Source: Mycolicibacterium crocinum (GTDB lineage Bacteria > Actinomycetota > Actinomycetes > Mycobacteriales > Mycobacteriaceae). From it: a stretch of 64,000 nucleotides of DNA. A program made the position numbers and the translations under genes. The notes under the pieces are model-generated. The model was given only the letters and a program-made list of their open reading frames with translations. It was not told where the DNA came from and made no database searches. This document shows positions 1-8,273 of the stretch, one piece after another. How positions within the stretch are numbered: position 1 is the first letter of the stretch; each line of letters opens with the position of its first letter. Where the stretch lies: positions 5,642,001 through 5,706,000 of the forward strand of contig NZ_CP092362.2 of the NCBI RefSeq assembly GCF_022370635.2, given 5' to 3'.

Positions 1-642
1 CACCACCAGCGCGAAGGCGGGGGTGACCAGCAGAGCCTGCAGGAGCTTGGTCAGGAACGCCAACCCGATGGCGACACCGGCCAGCGCAATCCAACGGGTG
101 GACTTACCTTCCAGCGCGCGGACCACGCAGTAGGCGGCCACCACCATCAGCAAGACCAGAAGTGCGTCGGGGTTGTTGAACCGGAACATCAATGCCGCCA
201 CCGGCGTCAGCGCCAGCACGGCTCCGGCCAGCAGGCCGGCACCATCACCGCTGACGCGGCGCACCGCGCTGTAGACCAATGCCACGGACGCAACGCCCAT
301 GAGCGACTGGGGCACCAGCATGGACAGCGTGCCGAATCCAAAGATCCTGCCGGACAACGCCATTACCCATAGTGCGGCCGGTGGTTTGTCCACGGTGATC
401 GCATTGCCCGCGTCGATCGAGCCGAACAGCAACGCTTTCCAGCTCTGTGTGCCGGCCTGCACGGCGGCCGCGTAATACTCGTTGGCCCAACCGGCAGCAT
501 CCAGGCCCCACAGGTAGAGCAGGGCGGTGACCGCGAGCAGAAGACCGAGTGCCGGTCGCACCCAACGCGGACGCACCGCACGCGGCTCGTCCTGCGGATC
601 GACGACCGTCGGCCTTTCTGTGTGTTCGGCAAGCATGGTCAT
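1..642 (-). CDS. ArnT/GT39-like membrane glycosyltransferase, 3' truncated by window edge
   Basis: This is the N-terminal 214 codons of a multi-spanning GT-C glycosyltransferase; the rest lies beyond the left edge. It begins MTMLAEHTER, has a first membrane helix at about residues 33-50, and then the GT39 loop with WANEYYAAAVQAG and the block NAITVDKPPAALWVMALSGR. That block recurs nearly word for word in the complete gene at 1928-3724, so the two are paralogues. The start ATG at 642 overlaps the TGA of the upstream GT2-GtrA gene (ATGA), which implies translational coupling. Family members transfer a sugar from a polyprenyl-phosphate donor to an acceptor outside the membrane. Donor and acceptor cannot be read from the sequence. 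Confidence 0.88.
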   Translation of the reverse strand, partial: MTMLAEHTERPTVVDPQDEPRAVRPRWVRPALGLLLAVTALLYLWGLDAAGWANEYYAAAVQAGTQSWKALLFGSIDAGNAITVDKPPAALWVMALSGRIFGFGTLSMLVPQSLMGVASVALVYSAVRRVSGDGAGLLAGAVLALTPVAALMFRFNNPDALLVLLMVVAAYCVVRALEGKSTRWIALAGVAIGLAFLTKLLQALLVTPAFALVV

Positions 643-1883
643 GACTTTCCTCCAACAGTCTGGCCGGTGCGACGGGGGTGGAACACCCAGCCGCGCAACA
701 GCACGAAGCGAACGACAGTGGCCATCAGATTGGCCGCGATCAGCACCAGCAGTTCGACGGCCCGGTGCGGCTCACCCAGCATGTGCAGCAGAGCCAGCGC
801 ACCACTGGTCAGCCCCAGCCCGATGCCGAAGACGACGAATCCCTCGAACTGGTGTCGTGCCACGCCGGTACGACCGCGAACCCCGAACGTGAACCGCCGG
901 TTGGCCGCGGTGTTGGCGATCGCCGTCACCAACAGCGCGACCAGGTTGGCGCCCTGGGCGCCGATCGGACGCAGCAGCAGGAACAGCAGAAGGTAGGCCA
1001 ACGTCGACGCGATACCGATCGCCGCGAACCGCACACCTTGGTTCAGCAGTGACTTCGGTGCGCCGGCCTGGTTGCCGAACTGGGCACCGATGGCCTGCAC
1101 CGGGATCTGCCCGGTTCCAAAACCCTTGAGCAAGCGGGCAATTCCCTTCAGATCGGCGATTGCGGTGGCCACGATGTCGACCCGGCTGTCGGGATCGTCG
1201 ATCCAGTCGACGGGCACTTCGTGGATACGCAGGCCGCTGCGTTCGGCCAGAACCAGCAGCTCGGTGTCGAAGAACCAGCCGGTGTCCTCGACGTAGGGCA
1301 GCAGCTCGGCGGCGACGTCGGAGCGGATCGCCTTGAACCCGCACTGCGCGTCACTGAACTTGGCAGACAGCGTCGAGCGCAGGATCAGGTTGTAGCACCG
1401 CGAAATCACCTCCCGCTTGGCGCCACGCACGACGCGCGATCCGCGGCTGAGCCGGGTACCGATCGCCAGATCCGAATGTCCCGACACCAGCGGGGCCACC
1501 AGCGGCGCCAGTGCGGCCAGGTCGGTCGACAGGTCGACGTCCATGTAGGCCAGCACCGGCGCATCCGAGTTGGACCACACCGCGTGCAGCGCCCGTCCGC
1601 GGCCCTTCTGCTCCAGGCGCACCGTGCGCACCTCGGGCAGATCAGCGGCCAACCCGGCGGCGACTGAGGGGGTGTCGTCGATGCTCGCATTGTCGGCGAT
1701 CGTGATGCGGAACGAGAACGGGAACGCCTCCCGCAGGTGCCGGTGCAGCCGGTGGATCGAGTCGGCCAGAACGGCCTGCTCGTTGTACACCGGCACGACG
1801 ACATCGAGCACGGGCACACCGCGGTCTGCCGCGATGAGTGCGGCGTTGCGTCGGCGTGCCACGGGGAGGTCGGTGATGGTCAT
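639..1883 (-). CDS. GT2 glycosyltransferase fused to GtrA-like membrane domain
   Basis: This 414-residue protein has two parts. Residues about 25-255 form a family 2 glycosyltransferase like dolichol-phosphate mannose/glucose synthase: VVPVYNEQ near the start, the metal-binding MDVDLSTD at about 114-121, and CGFKAIRSD. Residues about 283-400 form a GtrA domain with four hydrophobic segments and the typical NRRFTFG motif. The first part should charge polyprenyl phosphate with a sugar; GtrA domains are thought to help flip or deliver that lipid. It lies between two GT39 paralogues, 44 bp after one and overlapping the other by 4 bp. It probably makes and presents the donor that those enzymes use. 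The sugar is unknown. Confidence 0.9.
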   Translation of the reverse strand: MTITDLPVARRRNAALIAADRGVPVLDVVVPVYNEQAVLADSIHRLHRHLREAFPFSFRITIADNASIDDTPSVAAGLAADLPEVRTVRLEQKGRGRALHAVWSNSDAPVLAYMDVDLSTDLAALAPLVAPLVSGHSDLAIGTRLSRGSRVVRGAKREVISRCYNLILRSTLSAKFSDAQCGFKAIRSDVAAELLPYVEDTGWFFDTELLVLAERSGLRIHEVPVDWIDDPDSRVDIVATAIADLKGIARLLKGFGTGQIPVQAIGAQFGNQAGAPKSLLNQGVRFAAIGIASTLAYLLLFLLLRPIGAQGANLVALLVTAIANTAANRRFTFGVRGRTGVARHQFEGFVVFGIGLGLTSGALALLHMLGEPHRAVELLVLIAANLMATVVRFVLLRGWVFHPRRTGQTVGGKS

Positions 1884-1927
1884 GCTTCTATGGTCGGCGG
1901 CCGCGGTGAGGGCCCAATTTGTCTTTG

Positions 1928-3724
1928 CTATGCGGCGGCTGTGAATCCCTGCGACAGGTCGTAGACCGTCACGTCGTCGATGTCGCGGGACGTGAAATTG
2001 ACGCTCACCCAGTGCTGGATCTGTTCGGCAGCATCACTGCCGGTCCGGTTGCCGAACATGAATCCCGGCATGTCGCTTTGAATGAACCAGTGGATGCGCC
2101 GCTGAGCGACGTAAGCCTGGAACTGCTCGAGGGTCGGTGCGGGATCGGTGCCGTTGAAGCCGCCGACGGCCATCACCGGCGAGCCGGTCGCGAGCTGATA
2201 TCCGGCGGCGTTGCTGGATCCGACAGCAGCAGCGGCCCAGGTGAATTGGTCGGCGTCCTGGCGCAGCGCCGCCGTCAGCGTCGTGCCGGGCCGCGGCGCA
2301 TCGAACATTCCTCCCGGCGGCCCGCTCCGCCCGCTCGACGGACCCACCGAAGGGATCGCACCGCTATGCGGCGCGGCGACAGTGGCCATCGAGAAGGCGG
2401 CGGGCCCGGCCAGTGCGGCGACCACTGCCAGCGCACCAACGGCCGTACCCACCCGGTGCGGCAGGCGGACCACGACCAGAAGCAGCAGGGCGCAGCCGAT
2501 CGCGGTGACCACAACGGCGACCCGAAGCCAGGGTAGCCATTGCGAATCACGATGTAGCAGCAGGTAAGTCAGCACGCCGGTGATAACCACCATCCCCGAC
2601 AGTGTGGTCGCGGCACGAATGTCGGTGCGATGCCGCCACAGCAGTGCCGTAGCGGTCGCCAGCCCGCCGGCAACCGCGGGGGCCAGCGCCACGGTGTAGT
2701 ACGGGTGCAGGATGCCGTTGGCGAAACTGAACACCACCGCGGTGACCACCAACCACCCGCCCCACAGCAGCAGCGCGGCTCGGGTGAGATCGGTGCGCGG
2801 TGCGCGCCGAGTGAGCACCAGCCCGGCGACGATCGCGATGACCGCGGCGGGCACCAGCCACGCGATGTGCGTGCCCATCTCGTTGCCGAACAATCGCGCC
2901 CATCCGGCGTCGAAGTTCATGTTGCCCAGCCCGCCGGTCTCCTCACCGGTGATGCGGCCCAAGCCGTTATAGCCCAGTGCCAGTTCGACGATCGAATTAT
3001 GTTGGGAACCGCCGATATAGGGACGCAAAGTCGCCGGCCATAAGGCGACCAGCAGGAGGTACCAACCGCCGGAGAGCACGAGCGCACCCACCGCGGCCGC
3101 CAGCCGGACGAACCGCGCCCGCAGCGGCGCGTCTGCGGCGATGAGGAACACCGCCCCCAGCGCGGGCAACACCAGGAAGGCCTGCATCATCTTGGCTAGA
3201 AAGCCGACGCCGACCGCCACCCCGGCCAGCGGCAGCCACCACCATGCGGCATCACCGTCCAGTGCGCGCAGCGTGGCGTAGGCGGCGGCGACCAGCGAAA
3301 GTACCAGCAGCGCATCGGGATTGTTGAACCGGAACATCAGCGCCGCCGCCGGGGTCAACGCGAGCACCGCACCGGCGAGCAACCCGGCCCAAGGGCCGCT
3401 GACCCGGCGCACGGCCGCGTAGAGCACCGCGACCGCCGCGACACCGAACACCGCCTGGGGCAGCAGGAGTGCCCATGAGTTGACCCCGAACACCCGCGCC
3501 GACAGACCCGTCACCCATAGGGCGGCGGGTGTCTTGTCCACGGTGATCGCATTGCCCGCATCACTGGACCCGAACAGCCAGGCCGTCCAGTTCTCGGCGC
3601 CGGCCTGGGCCGCCGCCGAATAGAACGGGTTGGCCCAGCCGCTGGCTCCCAGGTTCCACATGTACAGCACCGCCGTCGCGGCCAACAGCAGCGCCAGCGC
3701 GCCATAGTGCTTGCTGCGGATCAT
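1928..3724 (-). CDS. ArnT/GT39-family membrane glycosyltransferase (YkcB-like)
   Basis: This 598-residue protein has about 11-13 hydrophobic segments over residues 10-430 and a soluble C-terminal part. The first periplasmic loop carries WANPFYSAAAQAG and NAITVDKTPAALWVTGLSAR, the region that holds the catalytic acidic residues in GT39/ArnT proteins. Later parts contain FNNPDALLVL and the C-terminal VGGFNGTDPAPTLEQF that is typical of the actinobacterial YkcB-like group. Its ATG overlaps the stop of the histidine kinase gene (ATGA), so it belongs to the two-component operon. It is a full-length paralogue of the truncated gene at 1-642. Inference: it glycosylates an envelope lipid or polymer with a polyprenyl-phosphate-linked sugar. 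Confidence 0.9.
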   Translation of the reverse strand: MIRSKHYGALALLLAATAVLYMWNLGASGWANPFYSAAAQAGAENWTAWLFGSSDAGNAITVDKTPAALWVTGLSARVFGVNSWALLLPQAVFGVAAVAVLYAAVRRVSGPWAGLLAGAVLALTPAAALMFRFNNPDALLVLSLVAAAYATLRALDGDAAWWWLPLAGVAVGVGFLAKMMQAFLVLPALGAVFLIAADAPLRARFVRLAAAVGALVLSGGWYLLLVALWPATLRPYIGGSQHNSIVELALGYNGLGRITGEETGGLGNMNFDAGWARLFGNEMGTHIAWLVPAAVIAIVAGLVLTRRAPRTDLTRAALLLWGGWLVVTAVVFSFANGILHPYYTVALAPAVAGGLATATALLWRHRTDIRAATTLSGMVVITGVLTYLLLHRDSQWLPWLRVAVVVTAIGCALLLLVVVRLPHRVGTAVGALAVVAALAGPAAFSMATVAAPHSGAIPSVGPSSGRSGPPGGMFDAPRPGTTLTAALRQDADQFTWAAAAVGSSNAAGYQLATGSPVMAVGGFNGTDPAPTLEQFQAYVAQRRIHWFIQSDMPGFMFGNRTGSDAAEQIQHWVSVNFTSRDIDDVTVYDLSQGFTAAA

Positions 3725-5223
3725 GATTCGTTCGTTCGGGGCAGGCGCACGGTGAACTCGGTCAGACCCGGAACACTCTGCAGCGTGATGCTGCCACCGT
3801 GGGCCCGCACGACGGCCGACGCGATCGCCAGGCCCAGTCCGGTGGATCCGCCCTTGCGGGACCGGGAGGTGTCCCCGCGCGCGAAACGCTCGAATACCTC
3901 GGACTGCAGCCCGGCCGGGATACCCGGCCCGTCATCGACCACCCGCAGCACAGCGGCATCCGGCTCGGCGTGCAACGACAACGTCACCGATGTCCCGGGC
4001 GGGGTGTGGGTGCGGGCGTTGGCCAGCAGGTTGGCCACCACCTGGTGCAGGCGGGCATCGTCACCGGTGACATACAACGGATCCGACGGCACGTCGAGGT
4101 TCCACTCGTGGTCCGGCCCGGCGATGTGGGCATCGCTGGCGACGTCGGCCGACAGCCGTGACAGGTCGACGGGCTCACGTTCCAGCGGGCGACCGGAGTC
4201 CAGGCGTGCCAGCAGCAACAGGTCCTCGACGAGGTGGGTCATCCGTTCGGCCTCGGACTCCACCCGGCCCATGGCGTGCGCGACGTCATCGGGCACTTGG
4301 TCCCGTTTACGTTGCGCCAGTTCGGTATAACCGCGGATCGCGGCCAGCGGAGTGCGCAACTCATGACTGGCGTCGGCGACGAACTGGCGCACCCGGCTCT
4401 CGCTGGCCTGCCGCGTCGAGAGCGCGGTCGAGATGTGGTCGAGCATCCGGTTCAGTGCCAGGCCCAACCGGCCCACCTCGGTGTACGGGTTCGCGTCGAT
4501 CTCGGGTACCCGCACCGGCAGCTCAACCTCACCGCGGTCCAGCGGCAGGTTCGCCACCTCTCCCGCGGTCGCGGCCACCCGGGTGAGCGGCGTCAGCGCG
4601 CGACGGTTGATCAGGATGCCTGCGGTGGTGGCCACCGCCAGCGCGGCCACCGTCACCACTGCGAACGTCAGCGCGACCCGCAACAGCGTCGCATTGAGGT
4701 TGCCCAGACTCATCCCGATCACCAGCGTCTCGCCGGTGAGCCTGCTTCGGACCGACATCACCCGGTAGTCGCCGAGACCTTTGAGGTCGCGGGTCACCGG
4801 CCGGCGTTGCCCTGCGTTCTGCGCGAGTTGTTCGACTGCACCGGGCGGTACCTGCGTACGTACACCGCCGGGACCGAGCAGGCCGGCGTCGCTGGCGCTG
4901 CCGTTGGTGATGACCGCCGCGATCATCCCGATCGGCTGGCCGGGAGCATCGAGGAACTGCGGGCCGGGGCCGGGGCGGGGCCACGGCGGCCGATTGTCCC
5001 GGAACGCCGGCGGCAGCGGAGGCGGTGGCGGTTCGCCGTAGATGACGGCCGACCGGTGCGCGGTCTCGCGCAGCTGATTGTCGACCTCACCGATCAGATA
5101 TTGGTGCAGCGCAAGGATTGTCACCGCGCCGATGCCGAGGCAGACGACGAGCAGCAGGCAGAGCTGACCGATGAGCAGCCGCGCGGACAGCGACCTGGTG
5201 CTAGCTCGCAGGTTTGAGAACAT
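3721..5223 (-). CDS. tcrY: Sensor histidine kinase, TcrY-like
   Basis: This 500-residue membrane kinase has a first helix at about 15-38, a Pro-rich extracytoplasmic segment (PPPPPLPP at about 70-78), a second helix near 180-205, then HAMP, HisKA and HATPase_c domains. The phosphoacceptor lies in FVADASHELRTPLAAIRGY; the N box is NLLANARTHTP and the G1 box VVDDGPGIP. The start overlaps the end of the regulator gene by 23 bp, and the stop overlaps the next GT39 start by 4 bp. The partner regulator matches TcrX (Rv3765c) better than TrcR as I remember those sequences, and synteny with hisC2-Rv3779 agrees. Unlike TcrXY as I recall it in M. tuberculosis, this pair leads into glycosyltransferase genes. 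The signal is unknown. Confidence 0.88.
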   Translation of the reverse strand: MFSNLRASTRSLSARLLIGQLCLLLVVCLGIGAVTILALHQYLIGEVDNQLRETAHRSAVIYGEPPPPPLPPAFRDNRPPWPRPGPGPQFLDAPGQPIGMIAAVITNGSASDAGLLGPGGVRTQVPPGAVEQLAQNAGQRRPVTRDLKGLGDYRVMSVRSRLTGETLVIGMSLGNLNATLLRVALTFAVVTVAALAVATTAGILINRRALTPLTRVAATAGEVANLPLDRGEVELPVRVPEIDANPYTEVGRLGLALNRMLDHISTALSTRQASESRVRQFVADASHELRTPLAAIRGYTELAQRKRDQVPDDVAHAMGRVESEAERMTHLVEDLLLLARLDSGRPLEREPVDLSRLSADVASDAHIAGPDHEWNLDVPSDPLYVTGDDARLHQVVANLLANARTHTPPGTSVTLSLHAEPDAAVLRVVDDGPGIPAGLQSEVFERFARGDTSRSRKGGSTGLGLAIASAVVRAHGGSITLQSVPGLTEFTVRLPRTNES

Positions 5224-5935
5224 AGCCCGCGCCGCGCAACGTGTGGATCATCGGATCGCGCCCGCTGTCGATCTTCTTGCGCAGGTATGAGATGTACAGC
5301 TCGACGATGTTGGACCGGCCACCGAAGTCATAGCTCCAAACCCGGTCCAGGATCTGGGCTTTCGACAACACACGCTTGGGATTGCGCATCAGGAAACGCA
5401 GCAGCTCGAATTCGGTGGACGTCAGCGAGATCGGTTCGCCGCCCCGGGTCACCTCGTGACTGTCCTCGTCGAGTATTAGATCGCCGACGACGATCTGAGC
5501 GCCGCTGTCCTCGGTGGTCACGCCGGTGCGGCGCAGCAGAGCCCGCAGCCGCAGCACGACTTCCTCGATGGAGAACGGCTTGGTGACGTAATCGTCGCCG
5601 CCCGCCGTCAACCCCGCGATGCGGTCTTCGAGGGCATCCTTGGCGGTCAGCAGCAGCACCGGCAGTTGCGGGTTCTGCTCGCGCAATTTCCGCAGCACGT
5701 CCAGACCGCTCATATCGGGCAACATGATGTCGAGCACCACCGCGTCCGGTCGCGCGCTGCGCGCCGCGGTGATCGCCGACGCGCCGTCGGCGGCGGTGGC
5801 GATGGTCCAGCCCTCGTAGCGCAGGGCCATCGACACCATCTCGGCCAGCACGGTTTCGTCGTCGACAACCAGAACCGTGATCGGGTTGCCGTCGGCTCGG
5901 CGCATGACGACACGTTCCGCCGCTGAAGAGGTCAT
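5201..5935 (-). CDS. tcrX: OmpR-family response regulator, TcrX-like
   Basis: This 244-residue regulator has a receiver domain (residues about 18-130) and a winged-helix DNA-binding domain (about 148-242). The acidic pocket is VVDDE, the phosphorylation site is the Asp in VVLDIMLPDMSG, and the switch Lys is in DDYVTKPFS. The effector domain contains LTSTEFELLRFLM and the wing RGAGYVLKPAS. It is the first gene of the presumed operon running leftwards through the kinase and the glycosyltransferases. It is divergent from the small anchored protein at 6066, and a pair of direct repeats lies between them. The symbol rests on recalled similarity to Rv3765c and on conserved neighbourhood; orthology needs a reciprocal search. 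Confidence 0.9.
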   Translation of the reverse strand: MTSSAAERVVMRRADGNPITVLVVDDETVLAEMVSMALRYEGWTIATAADGASAITAARSARPDAVVLDIMLPDMSGLDVLRKLREQNPQLPVLLLTAKDALEDRIAGLTAGGDDYVTKPFSIEEVVLRLRALLRRTGVTTEDSGAQIVVGDLILDEDSHEVTRGGEPISLTSTEFELLRFLMRNPKRVLSKAQILDRVWSYDFGGRSNIVELYISYLRKKIDSGRDPMIHTLRGAGYVLKPAS

Positions 5936-5965
5936 GTCCTCCAGTATGGGAGCGGCGATGAGCGG

Positions 5966-5984
5966 TTCCTATGGCATTCCTATG
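5966..5984. promoter_or_regulatory. Candidate response-regulator box: tandem direct repeat, 11-bp period
   Basis: Two copies of TTCCTATG occur at 5966-5973 and 5977-5984, so the repeat period is 11 bp. OmpR/PhoB-type regulators bind head-to-tail half-sites of this spacing as dimers. The site is 31 bp upstream of the regulator start and about 80 bp upstream of the divergent gene at 6066, so it could serve both. No binding data are known to me. Confidence 0.45.
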
Positions 5985-6065
5985 TCCCGGCTGTGAAACC
6001 CCACGCACAGTGCGCGCTGACACTCGGCACAGCGGACGCACAGCTCGGCTGCTCACCGTGGATTC

Positions 6066-6539
6066 ATGACTGTCGAACAGCAACCCGTATGGGGCACCCC
6101 GGCGGAGCACTCCAAGACCTGGTCAACCCGCACGACCGTGGCAGCCGTCGGGATCGCGGCGGCACTGGCCGCGGTCGGCGGCGTGGTGGTCTACGCCGCC
6201 ACCGGCGGCAGCGGTGACGGGCATGCGGGCGGCCCGCCCGGTTGGGGTGGCGGCGGACCAGGCGGTCCCGGCGGGTCGCAGCGGTCGCTGCACGGCGAGA
6301 ACGTCGTCTCCGACGGAAAGGGCGGATTCAGCACCGAACTGACCCAGACCGGCGACGTCACCGCCGTTACCGACACCTCGGTCACGGTCCGCAGCCAAGA
6401 CGGCTACAGCCACACCTATGTGCTCAACACCGAGACCCGCAAGCCACCTCAGCCGCTGCAGACCGGCACGCAGGTCTCGATACGCGCGACCGAACAGGGC
6501 GGCGCGGCTACAGCGACGATGGTGATGCCCGCCAGATAA
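6066..6539 (+). CDS. Small membrane-anchored or secreted protein, Gly/Pro-rich linker
   Basis: This 157-residue protein has a short cytoplasmic N-terminus, one hydrophobic segment (about residues 24-47) and a Gly/Pro-rich linker (about 50-75, with GGGGPGGPGG). A compact C-terminal domain of beta-strand character (about 80-157) contains GDVTAVTDTSVTVRSQDGYSH. That domain resembles DUF5666-type repeats in which a strand pattern of V-T-V-R is followed by a polar turn. It is divergent from the TcrX-like regulator across a 130-bp gap with a putative regulator box, so it is a good candidate target of that system. Its function is unknown. The ATG is preceded by no strong ribosome site. Confidence 0.75.
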   Translation: MTVEQQPVWGTPAEHSKTWSTRTTVAAVGIAAALAAVGGVVVYAATGGSGDGHAGGPPGWGGGGPGGPGGSQRSLHGENVVSDGKGGFSTELTQTGDVTAVTDTSVTVRSQDGYSHTYVLNTETRKPPQPLQTGTQVSIRATEQGGAATATMVMPAR

Positions 6540-6546
6540 TTTTTCG

Positions 6547-6939
6547 GTGAACTTCTTCGAGGTCATCGAGACGGTAGGCAAAGCGATCGACGCGACGGGT
6601 GTCGCCGTGATCGCGATCGGCGCGTTGCTCTCGGCCGCGGGTGTGCTCCGGCGTCTGCGAACCGGCGACGCCTACCGGGCCTTCCGTCAACAGCTTGGCC
6701 GTTCGATCCTGTTAGGGCTCGAACTTCTGGTCGCCGCGGACATCATCCGCACCGTCGCCGTGACGCCGGACGCCCGCAGCGTGGCGGTGCTGGCCGGCAT
6801 CGTGCTGATCCGCACGTTCTTGAGCTTCTCCTTGGAGCTGGAGATCACCGGCTACTGGCCGTGGCAGAAGAACCGTCAACCGCAAGCCGCGACCGACCCC
6901 GCCGCGCCGACGCCCGGGACGGCCACGCGTCCGCAATGA
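6547..6939 (+). CDS. DUF1622 family membrane protein
   Basis: This 130-residue protein starts at GTG. Three hydrophobic segments are visible: about 10-35, 52-72 and 75-97. The middle block, with FRQQLGRSILLGLELLVAAD followed by IIRTV, and the later LIRTFLSFSLELEITGYWPW are characteristic of the DUF1622 family. The C-terminal tail (100-130) is polar and Pro/Ala-rich. It begins 7 bp after the preceding gene and ends 7 bp before the ThrE-like exporter, so the three are probably co-transcribed. The family has no established function; an inner-membrane location is the only safe statement. Confidence 0.8.
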   Translation: MNFFEVIETVGKAIDATGVAVIAIGALLSAAGVLRRLRTGDAYRAFRQQLGRSILLGLELLVAADIIRTVAVTPDARSVAVLAGIVLIRTFLSFSLELEITGYWPWQKNRQPQAATDPAAPTPGTATRPQ

Positions 6940-6946
6940 TGCGGGT

Positions 6947-8263
6947 ATGGACGACAAGCGGCGGGCCCGACGCGCACGGATCATCGACGCCATCCGCAAG
7001 ACTCCCCCGGAACCACTGGGCCCACCCGACTCCCACGACCTGGTCGAGGTGGCGGCGATGCTGCGGGAGATCGGCATCGCGCTGATCGAGGTCGAACAGC
7101 CCACGCAGCTTGTGTTTTCGCGACTGACCGAGATCGCCGCGCAGTACACCACTGCGCCGGTGCGCCTGGTCGTGCTGCCCACGGTGCTGATGATTCAGGT
7201 GGGCACGGTCGGCTATGAGGTCGACACCTCGACCACGTACTCACTGCAGCTCGACATGGCCGGCCGTATCGACGACATCGCCAGCCTGGCTGCCGTCGGC
7301 GCGATCACCCCAGCCGACGCGATTGCGGCGATCACCCGGGCGCGCAAACTGCGCCCGCGCTTCGGTCCGGTCCCGACGACGCTCGGATATGCCCTCACCA
7401 CAATCGGTTTCGGCATGATCATCAACCCGACCTGGGCGTCGCTGCCGGGGTATCTGTTCCTCGGCCTCATCGTCGGGGCGATCGCTCAACTCGGCCGGCC
7501 CTTCCCGTCCCTGAACCCGGTGCTGCCGACCGCGGCGGCGATGATCGTGACGATGCTGGCAACGTGGTTCGTCGCGGACACCGCGAACGACGGGCTGCTG
7601 CGGGTGATCGCCCCCGCCTTGGTGGCGATGCTGCCCGGCATGTCGCTGACCATCGGGGCGATGGAACTGGCCAGCAACCAGCTGATCAGCGGCACCAGCC
7701 GGCTGGTCTACGGCGTCGCCCAGCTGGCGCTGCTTGTCTTCGGGGTTGCACTGGGCGTGCACATCGCCGGCGAGGTCAAGCCGCAGGCGCCGTCGACGCA
7801 GATGGGTTCGTGGTCGTTGTACGTGGCGATCATCGTCGTGGCGATCGGGCTTTACGTCTACCTTTCCGCCCCGCGTGGATCGCTGATCTGGCTGGCGGCC
7901 GCCATCGCTGTCGCGCTGGTGGGTCAGGCGATCGCCGGAAAGTTCGTCGCCGCAGCCTATTCCGGCTTCATCGGCGCCTTCTTGACGGTCCCGTTCGCGA
8001 TGCTGGCCGCGCGGATCCGAACCTCTCCCCCGGCAATCGTGATGATGCTGGCGGCGTTCTGGGCGTTGGTGCCCGGAGCGCTGAGCTTCGAATCGGTAAG
8101 CGTGGCCGCGACCGGCACCCGCGTCGGCACGGCCAGTCTGGGGGTCACCGGTGCGGCGATCCTGTCGATCGCGCTGGGCACCGTGATCGGCTGGAGCGTG
8201 TTCCACACCATCGACAGCCGATTGCCCTGGCCGAAGGGATTGGATCAACCAACCGTACGGTAG
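6947..8263 (+). CDS. ThrE-type threonine/serine exporter
   Basis: This 438-residue protein fits the ThrE family of Corynebacterineae. An N-terminal soluble domain (about 25-150, DUF1212 type) contains VVLPTVLMIQVG. About ten membrane helices follow (about 155-425), ending with the DUF3815-like half that includes VPGALSFESVSV. ThrE exports threonine and serine using the proton gradient. The homologue in M. tuberculosis is Rv3737, which is not in the Rv3772-3801 block, so local gene order differs here. Substrate is inferred from family only. The start ATG overlaps nothing and follows the DUF1622 gene by 7 bp. Confidence 0.82.
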   Translation: MDDKRRARRARIIDAIRKTPPEPLGPPDSHDLVEVAAMLREIGIALIEVEQPTQLVFSRLTEIAAQYTTAPVRLVVLPTVLMIQVGTVGYEVDTSTTYSLQLDMAGRIDDIASLAAVGAITPADAIAAITRARKLRPRFGPVPTTLGYALTTIGFGMIINPTWASLPGYLFLGLIVGAIAQLGRPFPSLNPVLPTAAAMIVTMLATWFVADTANDGLLRVIAPALVAMLPGMSLTIGAMELASNQLISGTSRLVYGVAQLALLVFGVALGVHIAGEVKPQAPSTQMGSWSLYVAIIVVAIGLYVYLSAPRGSLIWLAAAIAVALVGQAIAGKFVAAAYSGFIGAFLTVPFAMLAARIRTSPPAIVMMLAAFWALVPGALSFESVSVAATGTRVGTASLGVTGAAILSIALGTVIGWSVFHTIDSRLPWPKGLDQPTVR

Positions 8264-8273
8264 GTTCACCCGG

